Assembly: GCA_037446725.1 (NCBI GenBank)
Contig: JBBIIC010000023.1
Coordinates: 1-36,730, forward strand
DNA length: 36,730 nt
Origin: JBBIIC01 sp037446725
GTDB taxonomy: Bacteria > Actinomycetota > Coriobacteriia > Anaerosomatales > SLCP01
Reading direction: 5' to 3'
The translations under genes were made by a program, and so were the position numbers. The notes beneath the pieces were generated by a model. It had not been told where the DNA came from. It saw only the letters and a list, made by a program, of their open reading frames with translations, and ran no database searches. The first letter of the stretch is position 1; every line of letters begins with the position of its first letter. Below are positions 19,460 to 28,357 of this stretch, piece after piece.

Positions 19460-20599
19460 CTACTCGCCGGCCGACTCGGGGCCCGTACTCCCGAGCCTGT
19501 CGGGGCCGTCGCCGGCCCCCTCATTGGATTCATCGCCATGATGATGTGCGACCTCGAAAAGGCCCAGCCAGTAGATCATGAAGAGCGAGAGACCGGCGAG
19601 CACGCCGAAGGTCAGCAGCTTGACCGGTGTTGCGGCCCAGCGCATCGCGTACGCACCGACGCCGAGCGCCGCCGACCACACATAGATGATGAGCACCGTC
19701 TGGCGCTGGTCGAAGCCACGGCCGAGCAGGCGGTGATGGATATGACCGCGGTCCGCCTCCTGGATAGGCCGGTTGTATCGCACGCGCCGCAGGATCGCGC
19801 TCGCGGTATCGAAGACGGGGACCCCGATGATGAGGAGTGGCACGAGCAGCGCGATCGCCGCCACGGACTTCATGACACCGAGCAGGGAGATGGCGGCGAG
19901 CGTGAAGCCGAGCAGCAGCGAGCCCGAGTCCCCCATGAAGATGCTCGCCGGGTGGAAGTTGTGGCGCAGGAACCCCACACAGGCGCCGATCAGCGCCGCG
20001 GCCAGGACCGCGGCGGCAAGCTGATTGCCCTGGAGCGCCAGAACGAGCATGGTGGCCGCGCTGATGGCGGTCACGCCCGCAGCAAGGCCGTCGAGCCCGT
20101 CGATGAGGTTGATGACGTTGGTGAAGGCCACCACGTAGATCGCCGTGATCGGAACGCTGAGCAGCCCCAGCACGAACAGCCCACCGAAGGGACTCGCGAT
20201 GAAGTCGATGCGCACCCCGCTCGCGATGAGCACGCCGGCCGCGACCGTCTGCCCGAGCAGCTTCTGGCCTGCATTGAGGGTGACCGCATCGTCGATCAGC
20301 CCCACGAGGAAGATCACGCCCATACCCGCCAGGCAGCCCATGATCTGGGGGTTGCCCGTGGCGAGCGCCCCCCTCCAGCCCAACATCGACTCGCCTACCA
20401 CCTGGAGCACGACGGCCCCGGCGATACCGCCGAGGATCGCGACGCCGCCGAGACGGGGAACGGCGCGGGTGTGGACCTTGCGCACGCCGGGCACGTCGAC
20501 GACGCCGAACCGAACGGCCATCGTCCTGACGAGCGGGGTGAGCACGAGCGTGACCACGATGGCGACACCGATCAGGGCCGCGATCTGAGCCGGGCTCAC
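19460..20599 (-). CDS. Undecaprenyl-phosphate N-acetylhexosamine-1-phosphate transferase (WecA/TagO type)
   Basis: 379 residues from GTG 20599 with about 10-11 membrane spans. Family motifs seen are VRKVHTRAVPRLGGVAI (substrate loop near residue 40), LVGLIDDAVTLNAGQK (Mg2+ aspartates), NLIDGLDGLAAG, FMGDSGSLLLG and the cytoplasmic loop GHIHHRLLGRGF. Such enzymes start lipid-linked glycans by loading GlcNAc-1-phosphate or a relative on undecaprenyl phosphate. This is more WecA/TagO-like than MraY. Its start overlaps the dCMP deaminase stop (GTGA). It supplies the lipid carrier that the flippase and LCP protein of this window would use. Confidence 0.93.
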   Translation of the reverse strand: MSPAQIAALIGVAIVVTLVLTPLVRTMAVRFGVVDVPGVRKVHTRAVPRLGGVAILGGIAGAVVLQVVGESMLGWRGALATGNPQIMGCLAGMGVIFLVGLIDDAVTLNAGQKLLGQTVAAGVLIASGVRIDFIASPFGGLFVLGLLSVPITAIYVVAFTNVINLIDGLDGLAAGVTAISAATMLVLALQGNQLAAAVLAAALIGACVGFLRHNFHPASIFMGDSGSLLLGFTLAAISLLGVMKSVAAIALLVPLLIIGVPVFDTASAILRRVRYNRPIQEADRGHIHHRLLGRGFDQRQTVLIIYVWSAALGVGAYAMRWAATPVKLLTFGVLAGLSLFMIYWLGLFEVAHHHGDESNEGAGDGPDRLGSTGPESAGE

Positions 20600-21054
20600 C
20601 GCCCGCCACCGCCCGTCAGCGGACGCGGGGTGATGCCCGCCTCGGCGAGCAGCTCCTCGGAGAGCGGGTCGGGGTACGGGTCGCGAAACGCGATGTCGAC
20701 CACGCCAGCGTTGATGAGGATCTTCGCGCAGAGCGAGCAGGGCTGGTGCGTGCTGTAGACGGTGGCCCCGTCGATGGTGATGCCGTGTTTGGCCGCCTGG
20801 ATGACCGCGTTCTGCTCGGCGTGGATGCCTCGGCAGAGCTCGTGGTGGCTACCCGAGGCGATGTTGCGCTGCTCACGCAGACAGCCGACCTCCTCGCAGT
20901 GCGCCAGGCCTGCCGGCGTGCCGTTGTAGCCTGTCGCGAGGATGCGCCGGTCCTTCACGAGCACCGCGCCGGTCTGCCGGCGCAGGCAGGTGGAGCGGCC
21001 CGCCACCTGCTCGGCGATGCTCATGAAGTACTCGTCCCACGACGGGCGGGGCAT
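20596..21054 (-). CDS. Deoxycytidylate (dCMP) deaminase, ComEB-like
   Basis: 152 residues from ATG 21054. The zinc-dependent deaminase motifs are HAEQNAV (H78, E80) and PCSLCAK (C106, C109), with an extra Cys/His-rich insert (HCEEVGCL) typical of dCMP deaminases. It deaminates dCMP to dUMP, which the ThyX encoded 8 kb away on the same strand would methylate. It lies 21 bases after upp. Confidence 0.93.
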   Translation of the reverse strand: MPRPSWDEYFMSIAEQVAGRSTCLRRQTGAVLVKDRRILATGYNGTPAGLAHCEEVGCLREQRNIASGSHHELCRGIHAEQNAVIQAAKHGITIDGATVYSTHQPCSLCAKILINAGVVDIAFRDPYPDPLSEELLAEAGITPRPLTGGGGR

Positions 21055-21075
21055 CTGCGCTCGACCTCCCTGCCG

Positions 21076-21723
21076 CTACTTGGTGCCGAAGAGCCGGTCG
21101 CCGGCGTCCCCGAGACCGGGGACGATGTAGCCGTGGTCGTTGAGGTGGCTGTCCACACAGCACGTGTAGATGCAGACGTCCTCGCAGTTCTTGACGACCT
21201 CTTCGATGCCCTCCGGGGCGGCGATCAGCACCAGCAGGTTGATCGAGCGCGCACCGCGGGCGCGGAGGAACTGGACCGCGGCGGCGGCCGACCCCCCGGT
21301 CGCGAGCATCGGGTCGACGATGAGGATGTCGCGCTCGCCGATGTCCTCGGGCAGCTTGCAGTAGTACTCGACCGGCTGCAGCGTCTCGGGGTCGCGGTAC
21401 AGGCCGACGTGCCCGACGCGTGCAGCGGGGATGAGCTCGAGGATGCCCTCGACCATGCCGAGGCCCGCGCGCAGAATCGGGATGACCGCGACCTTCTTGC
21501 CCGCGAGCACGTAGGTGGTGGTCTCGGTGATAGGCGTGGTGACGGTCGTCTCGGTGAGCTGGAAGTCACGCGTCGCCTCGTAGGCCATGAGCATCGCGAG
21601 CTCCTTGACAAGCTCGCGGAAGACCTTCGCACCCGTCCCGACGTCGCGGAGTATCGAGAGCTTGTGCTGGATGAGCGGATGGTCCATCACCATGACGTTC
21701 GGGTACTGGGTGTTGCCCTTCAT
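21076..21723 (-). CDS. upp: Uracil phosphoribosyltransferase
   Basis: 215 residues from ATG 21723; CGGAGGT 10 bases upstream supports this over a GTG seven codons earlier that lies upstream of the ribosome binding site. The start MKGNTQYPNVMVMDHPLIQHKL is near the family start. Further signatures are VAVIPILRAGLGMVEG, the PRPP loop VDPMLATGGSA, and the uracil-binding end GYIVPGLGDAGDRLFGTK. It salvages uracil to UMP. Confidence 0.96.
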   Translation of the reverse strand: MKGNTQYPNVMVMDHPLIQHKLSILRDVGTGAKVFRELVKELAMLMAYEATRDFQLTETTVTTPITETTTYVLAGKKVAVIPILRAGLGMVEGILELIPAARVGHVGLYRDPETLQPVEYYCKLPEDIGERDILIVDPMLATGGSAAAAVQFLRARGARSINLLVLIAAPEGIEEVVKNCEDVCIYTCCVDSHLNDHGYIVPGLGDAGDRLFGTK

Positions 21724-21779
21724 CTGGCCTGATACCTCCGTCACCGTCGGTCCGTGGGTCAGCGTGCAGGTGTGCCGGG

Positions 21780-23027
21780 CTACAGCTCGGGATAGAGCGG
21801 GTGGTCGGCGAGCATCGCGGCGACCTGCGCGGCGATGTCGGCAAGCCGCTGCTCGTCGTCACGGTTGAAGATGGCATCGGCCATCAGACACCCGACGGTG
21901 TGCGCCTCGCCCTCGGTGAAGCCGCGCGTGGTCATCGCCGGCGAACCGACGCGGATGCCGCTCGTCACGAACGGGCTCTCCTTGTCGTTGGGGATAGCGT
22001 TCTTGTTGACGGTGATGCCCACGCGCTCGAGCAGCGCCTCGGCGTCCTTGCCGGTGATCTCGGCAGGCGTGAGGTCGACGAGCAGCAGGTGGTTGTCGGT
22101 GCCGCCGGAGACGAGCCGCAGGCCGCACTCGGCCATCGCCGCGCCCATCGCCTTGGCGTTGATGACGACCTGGTCGATGTAGGTGGAGAACTCGGGTTGC
22201 ATGGCCTCGCCGAACGCGATCGCCTTGGCCGCGATGACGTGCATGAGCGGGCCGCCCTGCATGCCCGGGAAGACCGCCTTGTCCACGGCCTGCGCGAACT
22301 CCTCCTTGCACAGCACGAAGCCCGAGCGCGGCCCACGCAGCGTCTTGTGGCTCGTGGAGGTGACGAAGTGCGCGTGCGGGACCGGCGAGGGATGCGCTCC
22401 GGTGGCGACGAGCCCGGCGATGTGCGCCATGTCGACGAGCAGGAGCGCGCCCACCTCGTCGGCGATGGCGCGGAAGCGCTCGAAGTCGATCACGCGGGGA
22501 TACGCGCTCGCACCGGCGACGATCATCTTGGGCTTGTGCTCGCGCGCGGCTTTCTCAACCTCGTCGTAGTCGATGGTCTCGGTCTCGGGGTCGAGCCCGT
22601 AGGCCACGATGTCGTAGAGCTTGCCGGAGAAGTTCACCGGCGACCCGTGAGTGAGGTGGCCGCCGTGCGCCAGGCTCATGCCGAGGATGGTGTCGCCGGG
22701 CTGCAGGGTGGCGAAGTAGACAGCCATGTTCGCCTGGGCGCCCGCGTGCGGCTGCACGTTGGCGTGCTCGGCGCCGAAGAGCTCCTTGGCGCGGTCGCGG
22801 GCGAGATTCTCGACGATGTCGACCTTCTCGCATCCGCCGTAGTAGCGCTTGCCGGGATAGCCCTCGGCGTACTTGTTGGTGAGCACGGTGCCGGCGGCCT
22901 CGAGTACCGCGACCGACGTGAAGTTCTCAGAGGCGATCAGCTCGATGGTGTCGCGCTGCCGGGCGAGCTCGGCGTCGAGCGCGAACGCGACCTCGGGGTC
23001 GACCTGGGGGATGTACTTCAGAGCCAT
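21780..23027 (-). CDS. glyA: Serine hydroxymethyltransferase
   Basis: 415 residues from ATG 23027. The PLP lysine is K228 in VTSTSHKTLRGPR. The family strings IELIASENFTS, NKYAEGYPGKRYYGG and VQPHAGAQANMAVY are intact. It converts serine and tetrahydrofolate to glycine and methylene-tetrahydrofolate, the methyl donor for ThyX. It sits between rpiB and upp, as in many actinobacteria and firmicutes. Confidence 0.98.
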   Translation of the reverse strand: MALKYIPQVDPEVAFALDAELARQRDTIELIASENFTSVAVLEAAGTVLTNKYAEGYPGKRYYGGCEKVDIVENLARDRAKELFGAEHANVQPHAGAQANMAVYFATLQPGDTILGMSLAHGGHLTHGSPVNFSGKLYDIVAYGLDPETETIDYDEVEKAAREHKPKMIVAGASAYPRVIDFERFRAIADEVGALLLVDMAHIAGLVATGAHPSPVPHAHFVTSTSHKTLRGPRSGFVLCKEEFAQAVDKAVFPGMQGGPLMHVIAAKAIAFGEAMQPEFSTYIDQVVINAKAMGAAMAECGLRLVSGGTDNHLLLVDLTPAEITGKDAEALLERVGITVNKNAIPNDKESPFVTSGIRVGSPAMTTRGFTEGEAHTVGCLMADAIFNRDDEQRLADIAAQVAAMLADHPLYPEL

Positions 23028-23084
23028 GAGCGCGTGGTTCCCTTCTGCCCGCGGACGGTCCGGGCCGCCCGTCGCCTGCCGTGC

Positions 23085-23528
23085 CTAGCCGCGCTGTTCG
23101 AGCGCGGTGATCTTGTCGACGCGCCGCTGGTGACGCCCGCCTTCGAACGCGGTCGCGAGGAAAGTGTCGATGATCGCGCGTGCGGTCTCCTCGGGCAGGT
23201 AGCGTCCGCCCATCGTCACGACGTTCGCGTCGTTGTGCAGCCGCGACATCTTCGCCATCTCCGGGTCGTAGACGTTGGCGGCACGAACGCCGTCGATCTT
23301 GTTGGCGGCGATCGCCACGCCGATCCCCGAGCCGCACACGAGCACGCCACGCTCGGCCTCACCCGAAGCCACGGCCGTGCCCACCTTCTCTGCAAGGTCA
23401 GGGTAGTCCACCGAGTCGTCGTCGTGCGTACCGACGTCGACGACGTCGTGGCCGAGCTCCCTCAGGTGCGCCTCGAGTTTCTCCTTCATCTCGAACCCGG
23501 CATGATCGCTGCCGATGGAGATGCGCAT
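23085..23528 (-). CDS. rpiB: Ribose-5-phosphate isomerase B
   Basis: 147 residues from ATG 23528. The start MRISIGSDHAGFEMKE holds the conserved Asp-His, the catalytic cysteine is C65 in VLVCGSGIGVAIAANK, and RAANVYDPEMAKMSRLHNDANV follows. It interconverts ribose-5-phosphate and ribulose-5-phosphate. An upstream in-frame extension crosses the promoter and hairpin described below and is not used. Confidence 0.95.
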   Translation of the reverse strand: MRISIGSDHAGFEMKEKLEAHLRELGHDVVDVGTHDDDSVDYPDLAEKVGTAVASGEAERGVLVCGSGIGVAIAANKIDGVRAANVYDPEMAKMSRLHNDANVVTMGGRYLPEETARAIIDTFLATAFEGGRHQRRVDKITALEQRG

Positions 23529-23561
23529 GGTCGAGGCCCCTTCCGTGCGAGAAGATGACGC

Positions 23562-23590
23562 GGCGGCGGCACCCGCAGGGCGCCACCGCC
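23562..23590 (-). other. GC-rich hairpin at the 5' end of the rpiB transcript
   Basis: In minus-strand RNA, 13 consecutive pairs form (two are G-U) around a 3-base TGC loop. On the plus strand those two pairs would be mismatches, so the fold favours the minus-strand transcript. It lies 34 bases before the rpiB start and right after a -10-like box. Confidence 0.45.
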
Positions 23591-23592
23591 GA

Positions 23593-23600
23593 TTGTATAC
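23593..23600 (-). promoter_or_regulatory. Probable -10 region for rpiB
   Basis: Minus strand reads GTATACAATC in an otherwise extremely GC-rich gap between sua5 and rpiB, giving TATACA or TACAAT. No convincing -35 hexamer is seen. Predicted transcription would start inside the first arm of the adjacent hairpin. Confidence 0.4.
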
Positions 23601-23646
23601 CACGGCGCGGGCCGGCGTGTTGCCTCCCGCACGCCGCTCACACGGT

Positions 23647-24288
23647 CTACGCGCCACCCCGCGCGGCGGCCATGATCTGGTCGGTGGGGATGGCTCCTTC
23701 GCGGATGATGACGGGCTCGGGGCCGCTGCAATCGACCACCGTCGACGGCGTCCGGTGCTCGGTCTCGCCACCGTCGAGCGCCACGTCGGCTGCGGCTACG
23801 ATGCGCTCCTCGACCTCGGCGAAGTCGCCGGGAGCCGGGTGGCCGCTCGTGTTAGCCGACGTCGCGATGATCGGGCCGCCCGAGGCCTGGATGAGCTCCA
23901 TGACGACCTCGTGGTCGGGACTGCGCAGACCCACCGTACCGTCGTCGGCGCGGAAGTCCTTCCCGACGATGTCCGACGCCTTGACCACGAGGGTCAGTGC
24001 GCCGGGCCAGAAGGCCTTCGCGAGGTTGTGCGCGTACTCGGGGACGTCAACACCGTACTTGTCGAGGGCGTCCTCGTTCTCGACGAGCCAGGGCAGGGGC
24101 TTCTCGAGGGGACGGACCTTGATGTCGAACATCTCATGCGGGCCGAAACACGAGTGCGCTGCCGCTCCGATGCCGTAGACGGACTCGGTCGGGAAGACCA
24201 CGATCCCGCCGTCGCGCAGCACCGTAGCGGCAAGGTTTATCACTTCCGCTGACGGCTTCTCCGGGTCGATGTGGAACACCTTGCTCAT
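23647..24288 (-). CDS. L-threonylcarbamoyladenylate synthase (YrdC/Sua5 type)
   Basis: 213 residues from ATG 24288. The YrdC core is recognised by GGIVVFPTESVYGIGAAA, the KVRPLEKPLPWLV segment, FWPGALTLVVK, VGLRSPDHEV and IIATSANTSGHPAPGDF. It makes threonylcarbamoyl-AMP for the t6A modification of tRNA. It lacks the extra C-terminal Sua5 domain, so it is the short YrdC form. Its place after prmC and prfA is common in Gram-positives (ywlC position). Confidence 0.93.
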   Translation of the reverse strand: MSKVFHIDPEKPSAEVINLAATVLRDGGIVVFPTESVYGIGAAAHSCFGPHEMFDIKVRPLEKPLPWLVENEDALDKYGVDVPEYAHNLAKAFWPGALTLVVKASDIVGKDFRADDGTVGLRSPDHEVVMELIQASGGPIIATSANTSGHPAPGDFAEVEERIVAAADVALDGGETEHRTPSTVVDCSGPEPVIIREGAIPTDQIMAAARGGA

Positions 24289-24333
24289 CGCCGATCGCCT
24301 CCACTCATCCTGGACTGCCCTGGCCTGGGCGAC

Positions 24334-25200
24334 CTACGGCTTCCGGCCGACGACCACTCGGTCCCGACCGGCGAGGTCCCGTATGACGCTTACTTCTTGA
24401 TACCACTCCCCCACTCCTTTGGAAGCGGTTTCGCCGCAACTTTCGTCTATCTCCATCGCAAGCACACCGCCCGGCGCGAGCCAGCCGAGCGCCTGCTCGG
24501 CGATGCGGCGCACCACGTCGAGCCCGTCGGCGCCGCCGTCGAGCGCGAGGTGCGGCTCGTGGCCGAGCACCTCGGCCGGCAGATCGGGCAGGTCAGCGCT
24601 CGGGATGTAGGGCGGGTTGGAGACGACGACGTCGACTGAGCCGCGCAGCTCGGCAGGCACGCCCGCGAACAGGTCGCACTCCACCACCGTCACTCTCCCG
24701 GCCACGCCAAGCCGCGACGCGTTCTCCAGGGCCACGGCAGCCGAGCGCGGTGAGATCTCGGTCGCGACCACGCGCGCGTCGGGGCGCTCGGTCGCGATCG
24801 CACACGCGATGCAGCCCGAGCCGGTGCACGCCTCGAGCACGAGCGGCGCCGCGACGCCGGCGATTGCGTCGAGCGCGACGTCCACGAGTATCTCGGTCTC
24901 GGGGCGCGGGATGAACACGCCGGGCTCGACGCGCACGACGATGTGGCGGAAGGGCATCTCGCCCGTGACGTACTGAAGGGGCTCTCCGGCCGCACGTCGC
25001 TTGACACCCTCGCGCAGGGTCGTGCGCTCCTCGTCGGTGAGCGGGCGCTCGTGAAAGGCATAGACCTCGACGCGAGAGAGGCCTGTCGCCGCGGAGAGCA
25101 GCCACTCGGCCGAGCGGCGCGGCGCCTCAACACCCTCCCGCTCGAAGTACGCGACCGTCCAGTCGAGCGCGTCCTTGACCGTCCAGACGCGCTCGGCCAT
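24334..25200 (-). CDS. prmC: Peptide chain release factor N5-glutamine methyltransferase
   Basis: 288 residues from ATG 25200, 3 bases after prfA. The SAM site is VLEACTGSGCIACAIA (family consensus D-x-G-T-G-S-G; here EACTGSG) and the catalytic signature is NPPYIP at about 195-200. The N-terminal helical domain contains RRSAEWLLSAATGL, and PLQYVTGEMPF is conserved. It methylates the GGQ glutamine of release factors, the product of its immediate neighbour. Confidence 0.95.
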   Translation of the reverse strand: MAERVWTVKDALDWTVAYFEREGVEAPRRSAEWLLSAATGLSRVEVYAFHERPLTDEERTTLREGVKRRAAGEPLQYVTGEMPFRHIVVRVEPGVFIPRPETEILVDVALDAIAGVAAPLVLEACTGSGCIACAIATERPDARVVATEISPRSAAVALENASRLGVAGRVTVVECDLFAGVPAELRGSVDVVVSNPPYIPSADLPDLPAEVLGHEPHLALDGGADGLDVVRRIAEQALGWLAPGGVLAMEIDESCGETASKGVGEWYQEVSVIRDLAGRDRVVVGRKP

Positions 25201-25203
25201 GCC

Positions 25204-26271
25204 TCAGACCACCGACGCCAGGCGCTCAGCCCGGTCGGCGGCGGCGAGCGCTTCGATCACGGGCCCAATCTCGCCCATCATGATCGCCGGCAGGTTGTGC
25301 ACGGTGAGCCCGATGCGGTGGTCGGTGAGGCGGTCCTGCGGGAAGTTGTACGTGCGGATCTTCTCCGAGCGCCCGCCCGACCCGATCTGGCTGCGCCGCG
25401 CGTCGCCGAGCTCGGCCTGTTGGCGCTCGAGCTCCAGCTCGTAGAGGCGCGCACGCAACACGCGCATCGCGTTCTCCTTGTTCTGGAGCTGGGACTTCTG
25501 GTTCTGCGACTGCACGACGAGGCCCGTGGGCAGGTGCGTGATGCGCACCGCCGAGTCGGTCGTGTTCACCGACTGGCCGCCCGGCCCGCTCGACCGGTAG
25601 ACGTCGATGCGCAGGTCGTTCTGGTTGATCTCGATCTCGACGTCTTCCGCCTCGGGCAGCACTGCCACCGTCGCGGTCGAGGTATGGATACGCCCGCCCG
25701 ACTCGGTCGCCGGGATGCGTTGCACGCGGTGCACGCCCGACTCGAACTTCAGTTTCGAGTACACGCCCGCGCCCTTGACCATGAACGAGACCTCTTTGAA
25801 CCCGCCGACCTCGTTTTCCGAGGCGTCGATCTCCTCGACCTTCCAGCGCTGGGTCTCGGCGTAGCGCGTGTACATCCGGTAGAGGTCGCCCGCGAACAAA
25901 CCGGCCTCGTCGCCGCCCGCGCCCGCCCGGATCTCGACGATGACGTTCTTCTCGTCGTTCGGGTCGGCCGGCAGCATCATGACCTTCAGCTCGTCCTCGA
26001 GCGCGGTCTTGCGCGCCTCGAGCTCGCCGAGCTCCTCGCGCGCCATCTCCCGCATCTCCGCGTCGCTTTCCGAACGCACGATCTCGTCGGCATCAGCGAT
26101 GCCGTCGAGCACGCCGAAGTACGCCGTGATGGCGTTGGCGAGCTGCGTCATCCCCGCATGCTCCTTGGCCAGGCGCGCGTATGCCTTCTGGTCGGAGAGC
26201 ACCTCGGGATCGCCGAGGCGGTCGGTGAGTTCGCGGTAGGACGCGAGTATCGAATCGAGCTTGTCACGCAT
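25204..26271 (-). CDS. prfA: Peptide chain release factor 1
   Basis: 355 residues from ATG 26271. The stop-codon reading motif is PAT at 187-189 (RVQRIPATESGGRIHTS), which marks RF1 rather than RF2 (SPF). The catalytic GGQ is at 231-233 in SSGPGGQSVNTTDSAVRITH. It ends polypeptide synthesis at UAA and UAG. The prmC gene follows at once. Confidence 0.97.
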   Translation of the reverse strand: MRDKLDSILASYRELTDRLGDPEVLSDQKAYARLAKEHAGMTQLANAITAYFGVLDGIADADEIVRSESDAEMREMAREELGELEARKTALEDELKVMMLPADPNDEKNVIVEIRAGAGGDEAGLFAGDLYRMYTRYAETQRWKVEEIDASENEVGGFKEVSFMVKGAGVYSKLKFESGVHRVQRIPATESGGRIHTSTATVAVLPEAEDVEIEINQNDLRIDVYRSSGPGGQSVNTTDSAVRITHLPTGLVVQSQNQKSQLQNKENAMRVLRARLYELELERQQAELGDARRSQIGSGGRSEKIRTYNFPQDRLTDHRIGLTVHNLPAIMMGEIGPVIEALAAADRAERLASVV

Positions 26272-26313
26272 GGGGAGACACGGTCCTTAGGTCTGGAGAA
26301 GTGAACGACTGAA

Positions 26314-26319
26314 AGGGTA
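26314..26319 (-). promoter_or_regulatory. Possible extended -10 box before prfA
   Basis: The minus strand reads TGCTACCCT, an extended -10 form about 43 bases before the prfA start, in the 72-base gap behind the preceding membrane protein. No -35 box stands out. Confidence 0.25.
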
Positions 26320-26343
26320 GCACGACGCGCGGCATGCGCGGGG

Positions 26344-26811
26344 TCAGCGCAGGACCGACCACCCGCGTGCCACGACCGACCAGTAGGCGCGGCTCGCCAG
26401 GGCGAGCGCCGTGGCGATGGCGACGTAGAGCACGCCGAGCACCGGGCGCGGGATGTCGGTCAGACGCAGCGCGTGACCTCCGGCCATCATGATCACGACG
26501 ACCACCCAGGAGCGCACCGAGAGGAAGCCGACGATGGAGGCCTCCGGCCCCCGGTCGTGGATGCGCCGCGCGACACTCCGGGCGACCCGGTCGAGCAGGA
26601 AGCGCGCCTTGAGCGCGCCGAGCGCAACACCGCCGAGGGCGGCCGGGAGCGCCCACGGGATGCCGACAAGCCACCCTGCTCCCCTGGCGCCGAGAATCAC
26701 CGCGGCCACGAGCCAGAGCGTGCCTGCCAGCACGAGCTGGACGCGCTCGCCGGTCACGAGCGCCGGGCGCATGAGCGACGAGGCGACACAAGGTTCTGCT
26801 GGCTGTTCCAT
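26344..26811 (-). CDS. Uncharacterised integral membrane protein
   Basis: 155 residues from ATG 26811, with about four hydrophobic segments (LVLAGTLWLVAAVILG, LPAALGGVALGALKA, VVVVIMMAGGHALRL, VLGVLYVAIATALALASRAYWSV). A conserved-looking basic loop lies in the middle (LDRVARSVARRIHDRGPEAS). I do not recognise the family. It follows the DUF1385 gene by 26 bases and precedes prfA by 72. Hydrophobicity and codon use agree with a real gene; function is unknown. Confidence 0.7.
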   Translation of the reverse strand: MEQPAEPCVASSLMRPALVTGERVQLVLAGTLWLVAAVILGARGAGWLVGIPWALPAALGGVALGALKARFLLDRVARSVARRIHDRGPEASIVGFLSVRSWVVVVIMMAGGHALRLTDIPRPVLGVLYVAIATALALASRAYWSVVARGWSVLR

Positions 26812-26837
26812 GGGGCCGTGCAAAGCAAACGCCGCGC

Positions 26838-27866
26838 CTAGGATAGGATGACCGGCTCGACCTCGTCGGCGACCGGCTCCTCGCCGTTGCCCGACGAGCC
26901 GCAGACCAGCGCCGCGTCGTCGACGTGCTCGCCCCGCGCGATGGCCTCGAGACGCTCCTCGCAGGCGATCACGCGCTGCATCGCGGTGACCGCGACCTCG
27001 ACCATGTCGTCGTCCGGCTCGCGGGTGGTCATGCGCTGGAGCTGGAGTCCGGGCCAGAGCAGCACCTTGACGAGCGGACTGTCGGGGGCTCTGCCCGCCC
27101 ACTTGATGACCTCGTACGCGAGGCCTGCGATGAGCGGCAGGAGCAGGATGCGCAGCGAGATGGCCACCGCGAGCGCAACGGCACGCGCGTCGGTGCCGAT
27201 CCACTCGGTGATCACGCGCACGGGAACGAACGAGTACACGAAGATGGCGATGACCATGACCATGAGCAGGAACGAGGTCCCGCACCTGACGTGCATCGTC
27301 TGGTAGCGCTGGATAAGCTCGGCGTCGAGCGGGATGCCGCGCTCGTACGCGTGGATGGTCTTGTGCTCGGCACCGTGATAGGCGAAGACGCGCTGGATGT
27401 CTTTCACGCGGCTGATCGCCCAGATGTAGGTGAAGAACGCCACCACGCGCAGGATGCCGTCGACGACGTTCCAGGTGAACGGGCGCTCGGTCGCCTGGCC
27501 CACGAGGAAGTTCGTGACGATCGCGGGCAGCACGATAAAGAGCAGGACGGCGAGCCCGACGCCCAGTACCATCGAGAGCGCGATCTCCTTACTCGAGAGC
27601 TGCTCCTCCTCGGTCTCGCCGGCGAACTGGGCCGAGATCGAGAACGCCTTCATCGCCAGCACGAGGCTCTCGTAGAGGCCGACCACGCCGCGGATGATCG
27701 GCTTGCCGAGGTTGGGGTGCTTGGAGACGGCGGTGCGCAAACCGTGCTCCTCGACGTGGATCTCTCCGTCGGGCTTGCGGATCGCGACCGCCCAGTTGTG
27801 CTTTCCGCGCATCATGACGCCCTCGAGGACCGCCTGGCCCCCGATGTGGGTGTGCTTGACCGGCAT
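26838..27866 (-). CDS. DUF1385 family membrane protein
   Basis: 342 residues from ATG 27866. The signature start HIGGQAVLEGVMMRG and the later YHGAEHKTIHAYE, with four or more hydrophobic spans between and after, define DUF1385 (YqhQ-like). Such genes stand beside prfA/prmC in many Gram-positive genomes, with no proven biochemical role. The ATG shares one base with the stop of the preceding gene (TGATG), so the two are coupled. The acidic C-terminal tail (GNGEEPVADEVEPVILS) is variable. Confidence 0.92.
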   Translation of the reverse strand: MPVKHTHIGGQAVLEGVMMRGKHNWAVAIRKPDGEIHVEEHGLRTAVSKHPNLGKPIIRGVVGLYESLVLAMKAFSISAQFAGETEEEQLSSKEIALSMVLGVGLAVLLFIVLPAIVTNFLVGQATERPFTWNVVDGILRVVAFFTYIWAISRVKDIQRVFAYHGAEHKTIHAYERGIPLDAELIQRYQTMHVRCGTSFLLMVMVIAIFVYSFVPVRVITEWIGTDARAVALAVAISLRILLLPLIAGLAYEVIKWAGRAPDSPLVKVLLWPGLQLQRMTTREPDDDMVEVAVTAMQRVIACEERLEAIARGEHVDDAALVCGSSGNGEEPVADEVEPVILS

Positions 27867-28357
27867 CAGCGCCCGTCCTTCCGTCCGAGAAGACCCGCCC
27901 ATCCCCGCTTCGCTTCACCGGGGACCGACGCGTACGTCGACAACCATACGAGATAGACCGCGATCGCCGCGAGCACGAGTCCCGCGCTGGGCTGGTTCGT
28001 CCAGTACGGTGCGCCCGGCAACCTGAAGACGTCCATGATAGCAAGCCCGGTGAGCGCCATCGTCACGAGTGAGGTATTGGCGGTGTAGTCACGGCGCTCG
28101 AGGTAGAGCACCCGGCGGCGCGAGTCCGTGGGCTGCATACCCGCGCGCACCGCCCACACCGCGGGGCGTACTCCGACGAGCATCAGCGCGAGAAGCGCAC
28201 CGAAGAGCGGCCAGGACCAGCCCCCGGCTAGCAGCCGCGTGAACAGCGCGGCCAGCGCGGCGGGTGCGGCGAGGAGCGCGATGGCGATCGGGGCGTCGAA
28301 TCCGGGGCGAGGCGCGCGCTTCTGCGAGAACGCGCGACCGGCGCTCTGCTCAGTCAC
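27866..28357 (-). CDS. Uncharacterised small membrane protein
   Basis: 163 residues with about four hydrophobic segments (DAPIAIALLAAPAALAALF, PLFGALLALMLVGV, TSLVTMALTGLAIMDVF, AGLVLAAIAVYLVWLS). A loop with RRVLYLERRDYTANTSL lies in the middle. I do not recognise a named family. It overlaps the end of thyX by 8 bases and the start of the DUF1385 gene by 1 base, so it is embedded in a tightly packed operon. Confidence 0.7.
   Translation of the reverse strand: MTEQSAGRAFSQKRAPRPGFDAPIAIALLAAPAALAALFTRLLAGGWSWPLFGALLALMLVGVRPAVWAVRAGMQPTDSRRRVLYLERRDYTANTSLVTMALTGLAIMDVFRLPGAPYWTNQPSAGLVLAAIAVYLVWLSTYASVPGEAKRGWAGLLGRKDGR

Noticed and set aside
18122..20758. Very long plus-strand open frame (878 codons) across atpB, the atpI-like gene and the wecA/tagO-like gene
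   Set aside because: The product is extremely rich in His, Asp, Glu and Arg with no domain, and it lies opposite three well-recognised genes. It is a GC-skew shadow of their codon positions.
21801..23558. Plus-strand open frame of 585 codons opposite glyA and rpiB
   Set aside because: Composition is typical of an antisense shadow (Val/Arg/His/Glu rich), no family likeness, and the minus strand holds complete enzymes.
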